From NCBI RefSeq assembly GCF_036324505.1, contig NC_086363.1, positions 3,911,790 to 3,975,789 of the forward strand: 64,000 nucleotides of DNA, given 5' to 3'. This DNA is from Eleginops maclovinus (lineage: Eukaryota; Chordata; Actinopteri; Perciformes; Eleginopidae). This document shows, piece after piece, positions 1 to 12,900 of the stretch (positions within the stretch are counted from its first letter, which is position 1; each line of letters starts with the position of its first letter). Both the position numbers and the translations under genes were made by a program. The notes beneath the pieces were generated by a model, which was given only the letters and a program-made list of their open reading frames with translations, ran no database searches and had not been told where the DNA came from.

Positions 1-878
1 AGCTCCGCATTTCAGGGTAAGTCCCTGTCTGAACCAATCAGCGGACGTGCTCTGAGGCAGGAGGTGTGAAAAGCAACAGCCAGGTTTTCTCAGTGATATC
101 ACTCACTTGTCTGAGAGTGGATTACTCCTGTAAAATAAGTCATTGTCTGTGTGGGGTTACCTCAGTGCTCAGCCCTTATTGTGTCTACAGAGCTAAGTTT
201 AGTTCAGCAAAGGATGAGTTTGAAAAGAGACATTTTTGAGGGTCTGTGTGAACCAACCTCCTTGGACACGCATTACTGTTAATGGCCAGCAGGGGGAGAC
301 TCCGCCGGTGGCAAAAAGGTTGTGTAGAAGTCTATGAGATAATAAACACACTTCACACTTGATTTATTAACCAAATAAACATCTTCCTCATAATGTTATG
401 GTCTCAATGACAAGTTCAAAGACTTGTTTTTTTTGTGTGTGGCTATGTGTTGATTAAAAGGTCCTTCCATGGTGTTTAGTGGTTTGGGTCGTCTCTGTGC
501 TTTTGTTTTAAAACTCGAACATTACAATAAAGTTGATTGTAGCATTTTGGACGCTTCTGGTTCCCATAAAAAAATCGATATTGCGGAAACCAAGATTCCA
601 GCTATGTGCAACATTCAATCAATGTTATTACAGGCTGCTATTTCAATACTTTTTAGATGTTCACTCACTTTTATAATGCTGTTTTCTTAACTTATGTTCT
701 TATTGTTTGCCTGCCTCATTATTTAATATGCAAGTCTAATCTAGCAAGACTGTCAATTCTTCAAAAAAGGGTTTCGGACTGTGATAAAAGACACGTCCAC
801 AAGCCAATAATGGATGTAACGTGTCTCCAATCACACCTCTCTGACAGTCTGAGGTGTAAACAGTGAGTCAGAGTGTAC
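1..878 (-). other. map3k5 intron 18, partial
   Basis: Noncoding AT-rich sequence. I see no kinase exon and no recognisable full repeat; the short ORFs here have no family signature. Confidence 0.8.
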
Positions 879-984
879 CTGTGAAAGTCTCTGTGCAGGG
901 GTTGATCCCTGCCAACCTCTTGGATGTGCCGAAATCTGAAATCTTCAGGACGCCGCTGTAAGTGTTGATGAGCACGTTGTCTCC
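879..984 (-). CDS. map3k5: map3k5 exon 18: kinase DFG and activation loop; last exon in the window
   Basis: Residues 793-827 plus one base: [19 protein letters not shown], then [13 protein letters not shown]. The ETFT thr is the counterpart of the human Thr838 activation site. The acceptor is ATCCGCAG|GGA and the donor CACAG|GTACAC. The next exon (expected to start GTLQYMAPE) is not in the 878 bases to the left, so the gene is cut by the window edge. Confidence 0.96.
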
Positions 985-3900
985 CTGCGGATTGAAAAGA
1001 CATCCATGAGAACAGATTCAGCAGAAATACCAAGACTGTATCGGGATAAGACGGAGGTGCGTGCAAATCCCTGAAAGTGACAACAGCAGGTTGGATTGCT
1101 CTGCGGGGGAGGGGGGGCGACATCGCAGCCAAAACAAGGTGATTAACATTTACGGGCCGCTAACGATGCTTATATGATCGTGTTGTTGAATCAGGAGGAC
1201 ACATGGGGAAGAGGCTGCTGACCTTAATGAGATCTGTGATGGAAGTGTTATCAGTGTTGGTTTGACATAACGGAGATAAAACAGGGCGGGGGTGGAGGGG
1301 GGGTTTACATAAAGGGAAGCACGGTTAATTGTTGAAGCTAAAGGGCTCTAAAGAAATCGCTTAAATGCTGTGGGCAGCTGGGATGCTCCTGGAATGTGTT
1401 CACCACAAATCAAATTTAGAGAGTTAGATGGAGCTAACTTTAAGAGAGCAAACACATTTTATACCTCTTTATGTTTTGCTGCACACATTTTCAATAAAAG
1501 CAGACGGTTCTTGTTATAAAACGTGCTACAAAAATAATATTAGTTCATCTTACAAACCTCCAGTCTCATACTCACAGTGCTGTTGATGTTTTACCTGCCA
1601 ATCAACCAGCATGGGCACCAGCACATACTGACATTTAAACCCCTGGGTTTCCTTTTGTAGGTGTTTGTTCCTTTAGTGTGTGGCTAAAAATACGTTACTT
1701 AAGTTCTGTAAACGATGCCTTCCTGTAAACGAACCTGCAAAGTTGATTAGTAGAGTAACTTCGTTTGTTCACCTTGATGTCTCTGTGTGCTATCTGGTTG
1801 TCGTGCAGGTATTTGAGTCCCTCCAGTATCTGCCGTGTGTAGAAGCCGATGGTGGACTCGTTGTTTTTCAGAGGACCCCACTTAGACCTCAGCAGGGCAG
1901 ACAGACTCCCTGGACGCCACAAAATACAAAACAATCAATGCATTCCCTCTGAGCTGCAGCACAGATCTGCTGACTCTGCAGTTCGGAGAGACACTGAGCG
2001 TTGACACCTCAGAGAAATCCTGAACAAACTCTACGTATTTATTTCAGAAATAGCTTTACTGAAAAGCAGTGGTGGTTCAGAGAGTTAAAGAAGGATGTGC
2101 AAATTGAAAAAGCTCAATCAAATGAAGCAATTATCAGACTCAAAGTTAAAAAGATGTGTCATGATATCTAACATAAAACATATTTTCTGAGGCAATTTGA
2201 TTCAGTGCAAATGTATTATTTTCACACATAGAAACCTTGATAAAAGCCTCACCTCCGGGCACCTGCTCCATGAAGATCTTGATGAAGCCGTTCTCGCTGA
2301 TGGAGCCGAGGTACTGGACGATGTTCTTGTGCTTTAAGTGTTTGTGCAGCGCGATCTCCTCGTGGAGGGGCTGAGAGTACCTGGATTTAAAGAGGAAAAC
2401 ACACTTTGTTTAAGTACTGAATGAAGATGTGGTTGGAAAAGAACCATCGCTGAACCTGGAGAACGTAATGAACACTTTTTCTCTTTTAATCGTGTCTACA
2501 GATACAGATTTTTGCAGTTCTTTATCTCCCTTTTTGGATTTTGAAGGTTTTATGTCGAGTTTGTCAGAATAATTCATTTATTTATGAATTGAAAATCAAA
2601 TTAATTTCTAAAATTGCAAATTTTCTGATTCAAAAATTGTTTAATGACTCCAGTTCAGTGGCTCAGTCAGTTGGGGCTTGGACTGGGAATCGTAGGGTCA
2701 CCGGTTCAAGTCCCCGAACAGACTTGAAATATTGAACGTGGACTGCTACTTGCAGATGTCCCAGTTCACCTCCTGGGCCCTGCTTTGGTGCCCTTGAGCA
2801 AGGCACCGGACACCTCCAATCCCCCCTCCCCATTGCTCCCCGGGCGCTGCACGTTAGCTGCCCACTGCTCCTAGTACTAGGATGGGTTAAATGCAGAGGA
2901 CCAATTTCACTGTGTGTGCTCTGCTGTGTGCATGTGTGTGACAAATAAAGAGGGTTTCATCCTCCGACTCTTCCCAGTTGTTGACTTATCATTAAATATA
3001 TTACTTTACTTTTGTTCTAAATAACTGAAGAACAATTAAAGCAATGCTAAAAATAAGCGTTCAATTACAAAGGTAACCTTCTTAACCCAACAGAGAAATA
3101 AATCAAAAGAAGAATAGATTACTAGCAAGACAATCTTAATTTATTAGAATAAAAAGCATATGATCTTTAAATAAATACTAAAGTGGTTTAAAATGCAGAT
3201 GACTTGTTCTGTCTGGAAACTCAAATATATTACATTTACTAAAAAAAAAGGATAAGAAAACCATCACTTCTAAAAAATAAAATTCAGTTTAGACATTTTG
3301 TTGAGTGCTAAACTAAATGAAAGGAAAACGTGTATCTTAAAACCTGTATGAACCTTTAGAAACCAAGTTATTCAGTAGAGAATAAAGGCTTATAGAGACG
3401 TCACTGTCTTTTGTGAAGTGAATCAAAGTAAACAGGATGGATATAACTGACAGGCTAAAAAGCTGAAAGAATACCCCACAGTGAGGCTGAGTCCTGATAT
3501 CTGACTAGAATAAAATATATCTCTGCACACTGGGAAATCCTTTTTTTACTTCCAGCTTTCAGCATGCATCACTACCCCTTTCTTTCTCTGCCTTGAGATT
3601 TCAATCCTCTGCTGAATTATTTAACCGAATCCTGCACACTCTCTGCAGCTGAGCGCCCTGCTGACTCTCTGATGTGACGAGCGGCACGGCGTGTGGCGGA
3701 GGAATCATCTAGTCTTACTTTTTCCAGATGACTCGGTATAAAACTGTGAGGCGTTTTAAGCAGAGACAGTGGTGGGAATTCGAGGCGGAGGGTGGGGGAG
3801 TTTGCCTTCAACAGCTCCCCACTAACCAGTCACTCAAATGGATACCAAACACTGAGAGCCAGAAAACCATCCGGGACCCTGTTGATCTCACACTCTCAGT

Positions 3901-6900
3901 GGAGGCAAAGCGGCACTTTCCATTAGAGATGTTCAACAGCAGTGCTGAACAAGGGGAGGCTTTAACACCTGTTTACATTCAGACTGTAATTTAATCCGCG
4001 CTGGATAATAAATACAAACTGTGCAAGTATGTCCCGAGGCTGGCTTCAAATCAAATGAGGTTATCCTCTCCTGAACCCACAATTCATCGTAAGCTGCCAA
4101 TTAGATCCACAAATATCTTGTGGGCTAAGATGGCATGTTGGATTGGCACCACAACAAAGGTTAATTTGTCGACAACAACATTTAGATTCACCGTCTGGGA
4201 ACCAGAAATACTAATAGCACTATGAAACCATGTTTAAATGAGCGGTTTTCACTGTGCATGAGGAGGCACCTGCTCTCATTCCAGCACAATGGTGACGCAA
4301 GTCATCAAACAACTGCTTCTACACTATATTTCAGAAGCTTCAATGCATGAAAAATCATAGCAAACGCAGCGAATAAGAAGCAATCCAACAAATATGGCTG
4401 TAAACCATCCAGGCATTTGTAATATTTATCTTAGGAGGAAGGAAGATGTTATGTAAGCCGTCAAGCAAACACACAATGCTCTTCGGATGGAAACGCTGGT
4501 GTAAACATAACTTGTTGGGCCATTAGGGTTTGGTACAACTTTTCATGGAGTAAATAGCTGGTTATGGAAGTATATTTGAACAATTTGTGGTGATAGATGA
4601 AGGGTTACAGGGTGGGATACACAAGGGTTACACGTGGGGAACACCTACACATTTTTATATACGTCTTATCCATATTTGCTTCAAACTTTGCACCTTATTT
4701 GTTAAAAATAATTTCATATTCATACTAAAGTGTCTGACCCTTGCCTCACATTTGCAACAACACTGATACTGTAAATCAAGATGTGGAAATACTGTATCCT
4801 CATGCACTTTCTCTATTGTCTGATTGAATCCAAACTGCATTTCATCAGTGCAAAGACCACAAAGGTGAATATAATCTAATCTAATTAAGCATATTGTATT
4901 ATCCACTGGGGAACATGAATATCCAGAGGAAATTTCCCAGTAAAATCAAGATTTACAACATATTTGACCTTCAAACAGAACCGAATATCGACAGCAGCAA
5001 ACCTTGTCACTGGTGGACTCAACCTTTGTATTTGGGAGGCCAGCTGAACCAGGTGAGTCATACTAATACACGGACTGATTGCTAGCCAGAAAAAAATGAA
5101 ATGCTTGTGACTTTCCATCAGAGTGATTTCATTATGCCACTGAAATTTCTCAGACACCTTACAAAAACTCTGCTGTGGTAACAACAGTGAGAAACCTTCA
5201 GAGAGACATCCTCACCTGCTGTCTCTCTCGGGGATTTCTTTGATGGCCAGTCGGACCTGGTTGCTGAGGTCTCGTCCTGCGTACACAACTCCGAATGTGC
5301 CTTTACCCAGAACCACCCTCTCTCCGTGCTCATCGTACTCATAGTCGTACTGTGGAGACAAGAGCAAGAATCAAGCAATTTAATCGTTACACTAATAAAG
5401 AGATGATCTAACACACGTGATTTCTAAAGCTATTTATTAAAGAAACAACCTGTCTTTGAAAGACTGCTGTTATCCTCTCTCGTAAATAGTAGTAGGTACA
5501 GAAACAAATCCTAAGTTTTATCCTTTTCTATCCTCTAAACATGGAGATAAATGAAAATAATCTAAACAATACCGGACGTCCTAGATATTTTTAGTATGAT
5601 TTGATTTCTGCAGTTCTTTATCTCCCTTTTTGGATTTTGAAGGTTTTATGTCGAGTTTGTCAGAATAATTCATTTATTTATGAATTGAAAATCAAATTCA
5701 TTTCTAAAATTGCAGATTTTCTGATTCAAAAATTGTTTAATGACTCCAGTTCAGTGGCTCAGTCAGTTGGGGCTTGGACTGGGAATCGTAGGGTCACCGG
5801 TTCAAGTCCCCGAACAGACTTGAAATATGGAACGTGGACTGCTACTTGCAGATGTCCCAGTTCACCTCCTGGGCCCTGCTGTTGTGCCCTTGAGCAAGGC
5901 ACCGGACATCTCCAATCCCCCCTCCCCATTGCTCCCCGGGCGCTGCACGTTAGCTGCCCACTGCTCCTATTACTAGGACGGGTTAAATGCAGAGGACCAA
6001 TTTCACTGTGTGTGCTCTGCTGTGTGCATGTATGTGACTAATAAAGAGGGTTTCATCCTCCGACTCTTCCCAGTTGTTGACGTCATTAAATATATTACTT
6101 TACTTTTGTTCTAAATAACTGAAGAACAATTAAAGCAATGCTAAAAATAAGCATTCAATTACAAAGGTAACCTTCTTAACCCAACAGAGAAATAAATCAA
6201 AAGAAGAAGAATGATTTGATGGACTACAACACATTTTCTTTGGTAATTCTGTACTGTATTTTACAGAAATGCAACCATAAGCAATTCTTAATTTAGTGTT
6301 TCTAAAAAAGGAAACCATTTCACGGTTATTTCTTTGGTTGTTCCACCTTAAAATCTGTTTTATATTTAACCTGGCATCCGAACATAGTAAGCATTCTTTC
6401 TTTTATCTTGATGCAGCTTTTCACTACACTTTTCTTCAAGATCATTCATCTCTTGTTACAGCTACCAGTGCTTTATTTCGGGTTGGACAAATCCTGATTA
6501 AATACTGCTAATTTACTCCTGAACCATCAGTAACAAATACAATTTTCTTTCTGAACGATTTACAGGAAACAGGTGAAGACCTTGGTTTGAGGACAGCTTG
6601 TCTAATAAAGGGAAACCTGTTTGATATCTGATCTGTGAAACGCTGCCAAGTCAACAAAAAAGGTAATGGGAGTAATTATCCTTTCTCTTCCCGAGGCTCA
6701 GCGGGAACACACCTGAATGTATCTGCAGGTGTTTGCTCTTTACGGTCAAAGCAAGCAAAGTACACAAACAAAAACCAGGCCTCATCCCAGCAGGTTACTG
6801 TTCATGTGCTCTGCAGCTGCAATCCATTTGGAAAATGCAAATTGTGATGAACTGAACTAGAAAATATGGAAGGAATGGAAAGTTCATACATGCTTCAATC

Positions 6901-9900
6901 AGTGTTTGAGACCCTATGTTAAAAGAAGGTGAATTTATTATTGATCATTTATTTTATAGCAGTTTGATTTTTGTTATTTGATGGATCGCTGGTATTACAA
7001 AATAATTTGCCCAAAGCTAAATGACAGTTGAAAGATGGTTTTGAGGTGATGTTTTTTTATTTTCTGTCAGCAATTAAATTCCTTTGATGAAAACACCACA
7101 ATCACATCATATTTCCTGTGACATTTAAAAAGCAGGCAAACTGCAGAAACAAAACAGGATGTAACAAAACAATGCACAAAAAACAACCGGGGAAATCGTT
7201 TTTGTGGCACCTGTTCTGTGAGAAAAAGTTGCGTTACTGTCGAGTTAAGGAATCTTTTGCTGAATCTACGCTGGAGGGAAAGTCACAGGATCTTTCCGAT
7301 TCACACATCATGTTTATTTCCATAAGACTTTGTTAGGGTACATATAAGGAGGAGAACGGTTAAATCAAGCCACCATCTGACCAAACGCTACAGTAATGAA
7401 TTCTTTAAGCACCCTAAATCTACAACAATAATTAGACATGTTTAAATAATCACATTTTAAGAGGCAAAGACACTTTATTTTTTACCTCTAAGGCGTCCGT
7501 GTCACAGTCTCCCTCCTCTGGACCTTTCCAGGCCTCCTCTGTTATGCTGTTCACCAGATCGCAGAATCTATAAAGGAAAAAGCCTCATCAGTAAAACAAT
7601 TCCTACCTGGCATGGAAGGAGAAATAGCTTTAAAAAAAGTAATCACTCAATCAAAAAGTTCAATTTGATCTGCCTTATTTGGATTGAGGATGTACTAAAA
7701 TGTTTCTCTCTTTCCTGCAGAAAGTCCTTCTGGGATCTGGGCTTGCAAGGTATTGTATAAATGCATTTTAATACACGTTGTATGCATCTAAACCATTTAC
7801 AGCCTTCCTTTCTGCAGCATAGTGTACTTCTGCAGACCCTCATAGACCACCAGATATACACTAAAATAACAAGTGCAGTATATCCTTTTTGACACCTATA
7901 TTTATCTTATGTGCACCATGTATGTTGAGTTGTTGGAGGAGCATGGGATATAAGATTTTCATTGCCAGCATAGACGTTGTATATGCTGTGCATATGACCA
8001 ATAAAACCTTGAAACCTTGAATTATTGCTGGCTGCTACTTCATCACCTTCATTCTTATACTTTCTATCTATGATGTGTTCTTATTAACATGTCTTTATCT
8101 GTCCCCTTTACTGTCATTTCCACACTGTGGAACACATTCTGATTCAGATTCTCCATAACAAAAACATGCAGGTGGGGAAATGCTGCAGATAAATCCTGCC
8201 TCGAGTAGTTGGCCTACATACGGTTTATAACGTTAGAGCTCTTTGACGTAGAGAATGTGCATGTGGGATCTTTTTAACACCTTGTGCGATAAATGCATTG
8301 TTTACTGCAGCTGGTGGTCTTATCCAGAAGGGGTTGCAGTATGTTTGCATGCACACCTCCCACACATAGACATACATATAATGACCCTCTGCTATCTGTC
8401 TCCACACACTAGAATTAGCACGTTTTCTAACGCTGTAACACACAACAGGCTGTAGGTGTTCTTCTTCCTCTTTCCGCCACCTATTTCTTCCTTTCCACCC
8501 CTTTCTTCCCCACTAAGACTCCTTCTCTGTGTTTAAGTAGAGCAGCATCATAACAACAGCAGGCATGACTCACGGACTCTCACACTCCACATTATGTAGC
8601 TGGTGGAGCTCTGATGTGAGAGTCGCAAGTCTGAACGCTTTGGGAGCAGATAGCGAAGAACAGGAGGGTGAGGAAATGAAACAAGGTGTGCTGTGGCGAT
8701 GGATAGGTGTGTAACTTCCCACCTGAGCTGACAAGAGTTCCTGCACTACCGTAGAGAAGAGATAAACTCTCTGCAGGGGGGAGTTTATCATCTTTGGGGA
8801 CCGACAGAAGTCTTTATGATCCAAAATATAGCAGAAAAATAGATTTGATTCAATTCTAGCTGAGCATAAACCTCTTAATTGTTTTTCCTGTGAGTAAAAG
8901 TCATTGTTAGAGCAGGTTTTCCTTTAATTGCACCATTGGTATCACGTCAAAAACATTTTGAACGACACATTCAACCCTTAGTTGTTGTCAATGTGATGTA
9001 TGTGGGGATATTTGATCCAAATTAGTGTCAATTTCGTCATGTTTTTCAATTATTATGTCCAAATCCTATATCAAATGTTCTTCTTTTATTGTTCATTTAT
9101 TAATTGTTTATCATATTTAGTCAACCTCTTCCTGTTTCTTCAAATGATGTTTAAGCTTTTAGGTTAAGGACTATTTAGGTATAGATTTAGTCACTGAAAA
9201 CATTTAAAAAAGACATCCCAAGTGGCGTTAAACTCCTACCAAACACTGTAAGACTTAGTATGTAAATGAGGTTTAATACATCTTATTTTCCTACAGCCAT
9301 TTCCATAATAAAAGTAAATTCAAGTCAACGATTTGTTAAAAGTGTATTTATTAACAAAATCACAGAGGATCTCTTCTAAAGATTTAAATTCCTCGTTTCA
9401 GATGCATAACAGTGTTGACAGTTTTATCTATTACTGGCTCATAAGACACAATAGTATGCATTTCAAAGTCCTGGAAACGTAAGATTTATAATGATAACAT
9501 GAATAATAGTTTACAGATGGTTCAAAACACAACATTTATGAGCTTCAATGATGTCAAACACACACAGAGAGACGGAGGACAGACCTTTTACAGTGCATCT
9601 CGGTGCAGAAATAGATCTGGAAGTCCTCTGCGTTGTGAAGCACGTACAGGAAGGCGCTGCGCTCGTCAAACTTGGAAATGCTGTTGAGAAACACAGTTAG
9701 TTAGTTAGAGGATCCCATGAGAGAGATATGACTCAGATATTTAATGGGCGATGTCATAAGTCAAGTGATAGACCTCATCTATTCACTGGGTATGAAATGG
9801 AAGGCCACTCCATCTAAATATGAATCACAATGAATATGACAAATGCACTTCTCATTGAGATCCATTATGAGTGTTTGTTTGCATCTGGAACCAACAGAAA

Positions 9901-12900
9901 TGCACATTCAGTTATGCTTAATTTCTGCACAAAAGATGGAGAGCTTCCATTCAAAAAGCTAAATGGAAACTTTTATCCCCCCCCAGACTGAATCCATCTC
10001 TGAGGCGCTGAGCCAAGGCCGGAGCAGGCAGACAACGCAGCGACTGTATGTGCGGTCGCATTGTTGCCCGCAGCGCTGCTATTGTGTCCTGCTGACTGTC
10101 TGCAGGCTGAGTGGGCACGGAGAATGAGTCGTTCCCTAGCAACATGTGAGCACAGCCCTCCACTGATCTGACAGCGAATTCCTCTGAGGATCGTGGAAGA
10201 GGAGACTCGAAAACTGTCCGTGGTCGACTGTCTGAGGTATTTATGGAGCACTTGGAAGTAGAAATACAGGTTTTAAATCTGCACGATGTGAGCATTTAGG
10301 AATATGCTTTGGTGCATGATACCTCCGCATATGCAACGTGTTACACCCTTATGTGTGAGCTTTATATGTTTACCATAAATCCAGATATATGTTTGGTTCA
10401 TAATGTTATAATTCAGAATCAAACCCTTTCTTTTGTCCTTATAGTCAGGTACAAAGACATTTTGCTGGCTTCTCTCAGAACAGATTAATATGCAATAATA
10501 AAGATACTTTATTGATCCCAATTGGTGAATAAAAACTAAGAACAAGCAGTAGCAGTAAGGAGAATAATACAAAATATAAGGCACCAGTTAAGAGAAATTA
10601 AAGAGGACATATTATGCTAACTTTCAGGTTTCATATCTGTATTTCTTTCCTCTATTGTGACTTATTTACATGCTTTATTGTTCAAAAATGTCTTTATTTT
10701 CCCCATACAGCTTTTGCTGCATGTGCAACATTTACAGTGATGGTTGTAAATAAATATATTAAAAAAATATCAATAAATCTTTCTACATATCTTTCGTGGT
10801 TGCTGTTTTTCAGAGGTGAAGGTGTGTGTTGTTATATTTTGTGTTTGTCTTAAAGGTTTTCATTTGTCAGCTATTTTCATACATTTCTGAGAGTCTCATT
10901 TTGCTCAGATCTATCAACAAAGTGCGCTCCGTTCCTCAGGTTGCACACTAGCCTTTTTAAATGTTAATATTAACACACCTGAGAGATTAAAACACTTCAA
11001 ACATTTGCCAGTGTTGACTTAAAAGAGCCGTGCCATCCGTCTCAAAGTCTGAAATGATTTAACGGGTGGCATTTAGAGACTTAGTGGAGCTAATACATTT
11101 CCTCCCACACCAATATCTGATGGTAAATTTAAACGACTCGTCCTCCGGAGACAGGTATGAGGCTGTTGTCGCGTCCCACGGCTGAAATATGAGTGTGTGA
11201 TTAAAGGCATCAGACACTGACCTGACACCTCGTACGGATGTGGCGCTGAAGTTCCACTCGTGGATCCCCTTGTGCTGCAGGAGAACAAATAACATCACTT
11301 CAGCCTCCGGGAGACGGAGAATCTATCAATACTCCGACTGATTAGGGTTGATTGGTTGCAGAAGCTTCCAACAGAATATCATGATGGATTTCGAGTAATA
11401 AAAGACATTGATGTAGCACTTTGGGATGAATCACTGATCGGAAATCACTTTTACTGATGTGCTGCTGTGTTTATAAGCACTATGAGGAAATAATCAATCA
11501 GGCAGACGCACAGAGATTCACGACAGGAAACAAGTCCATTATCGCATCTGGAACTCACAATCATCCTCCATTTATTAACTTCTGCTGGCACGTGATGAGT
11601 GTGTTTGATTTAAACGGTGACTAGTTTAAGCATTGACATTAAGTAAATCAACAAAAGCACAAAGAGAATGTTTGCGCTGTGGCAATCAACGCCAGCCAAT
11701 CAGAAACAAGCCTTTTCTCTGGCTATGCTACGATGATTATTCACTATGCGAAGTTTGCTAAATATATATAATTTATCGTCTAAATAATGCACAAAACATA
11801 ACTGTATCAAATTACAGATTTAAGGATTAAAATATACTTCTATAAATCTCCTCTCCTCTTACTTATACTTCCCTCATATTGGTGCTGATTGCATATTGAA
11901 ACATGCATTTCTACACATCCAGACACCTGTTTGATTAGCAGAATGTGCAGATGGGTGTTATTTTAACATGTGTGTTCAATCGGAGATTCAGGAACAGATT
12001 TGTCAATTTAAGTTCAAATTAAAGAACAAAATGTAGATTAATTTAAGAAAAAAACAGCACAAAATAAATAATGCACACTCACCATATCTTCCGGAGCAAC
12101 ATGCCAGATGGACACCGTGTTGTCGTCCACGTCTTTGTTGATGGACAAATATGAAGGCTGGTACACTTTAGTGGGCTCTAATATCAACACCTGCAGGAAT
12201 TAGAAATATAATGCATTAATTCATTCATTTAAACAATAAAAAAAGGTTGGTAGTCAAACAAATTACACCCAGGATTTAAATCGCAGCCTCTGATTGACCC
12301 CTGAGCTGTTAAGTTTTTATCTGGAGTCACTTACAGGAAATCGGACAGAGGAGACATCTTTTTTGGTCGCCTCCACCAGAAAGTCCATCCAGAAGTCCAC
12401 CAGCTCCTGCTTGTGGGCCGGCTGATCCGTGCAGGGTTTCTTAAACTGCTGGTAGATGAGGATAGTCTCCACCAGTGAGCGCAGGTACCTGAGGTCAACC
12501 AGAGAGAATAAAGGAAGAAAGATTTAGTAACCAGGAAAAAGCTCAGAATTCAAAGCGTCAAACAAAACCTAATTGACATCCATTTCAAACTGAGGAAAAC
12601 ATCTGCAAACACAATGGCACACGGGCGGATCATTTGCAAATGTTTTATGTTGTTTTAATCCCATGAGCGTAGATCAAGAAACATCAGAGAAACACACAAA
12701 ACCATAAGATTGTGTTTCCATGCTGGGGCTCATTTGTCTTTGTGACATTAATGGGGACTCAAAGAGTTTTCACAGCACATGCATAAATAAAGAACAGCAG
12801 GGAGAAAAAAAAAGGAAAAGCTGCGGAGCGTTTACTCCTCCACATGTTGAGCATGTCATAAAGCCTATAAAATACAAAAGGAATGCATATAAAGTCTGAA

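Noticed and set aside
2659..2713. tRNA gene from A and B boxes
   Set aside because: No acceptor stem or full cloverleaf follows; it is a SINE head and recurs as a repeat.
2541..2735. ORFs across the SINE copies at 2.5 and 5.6 kb
   Set aside because: They translate the SINE body and duplicated flanks; not genes.
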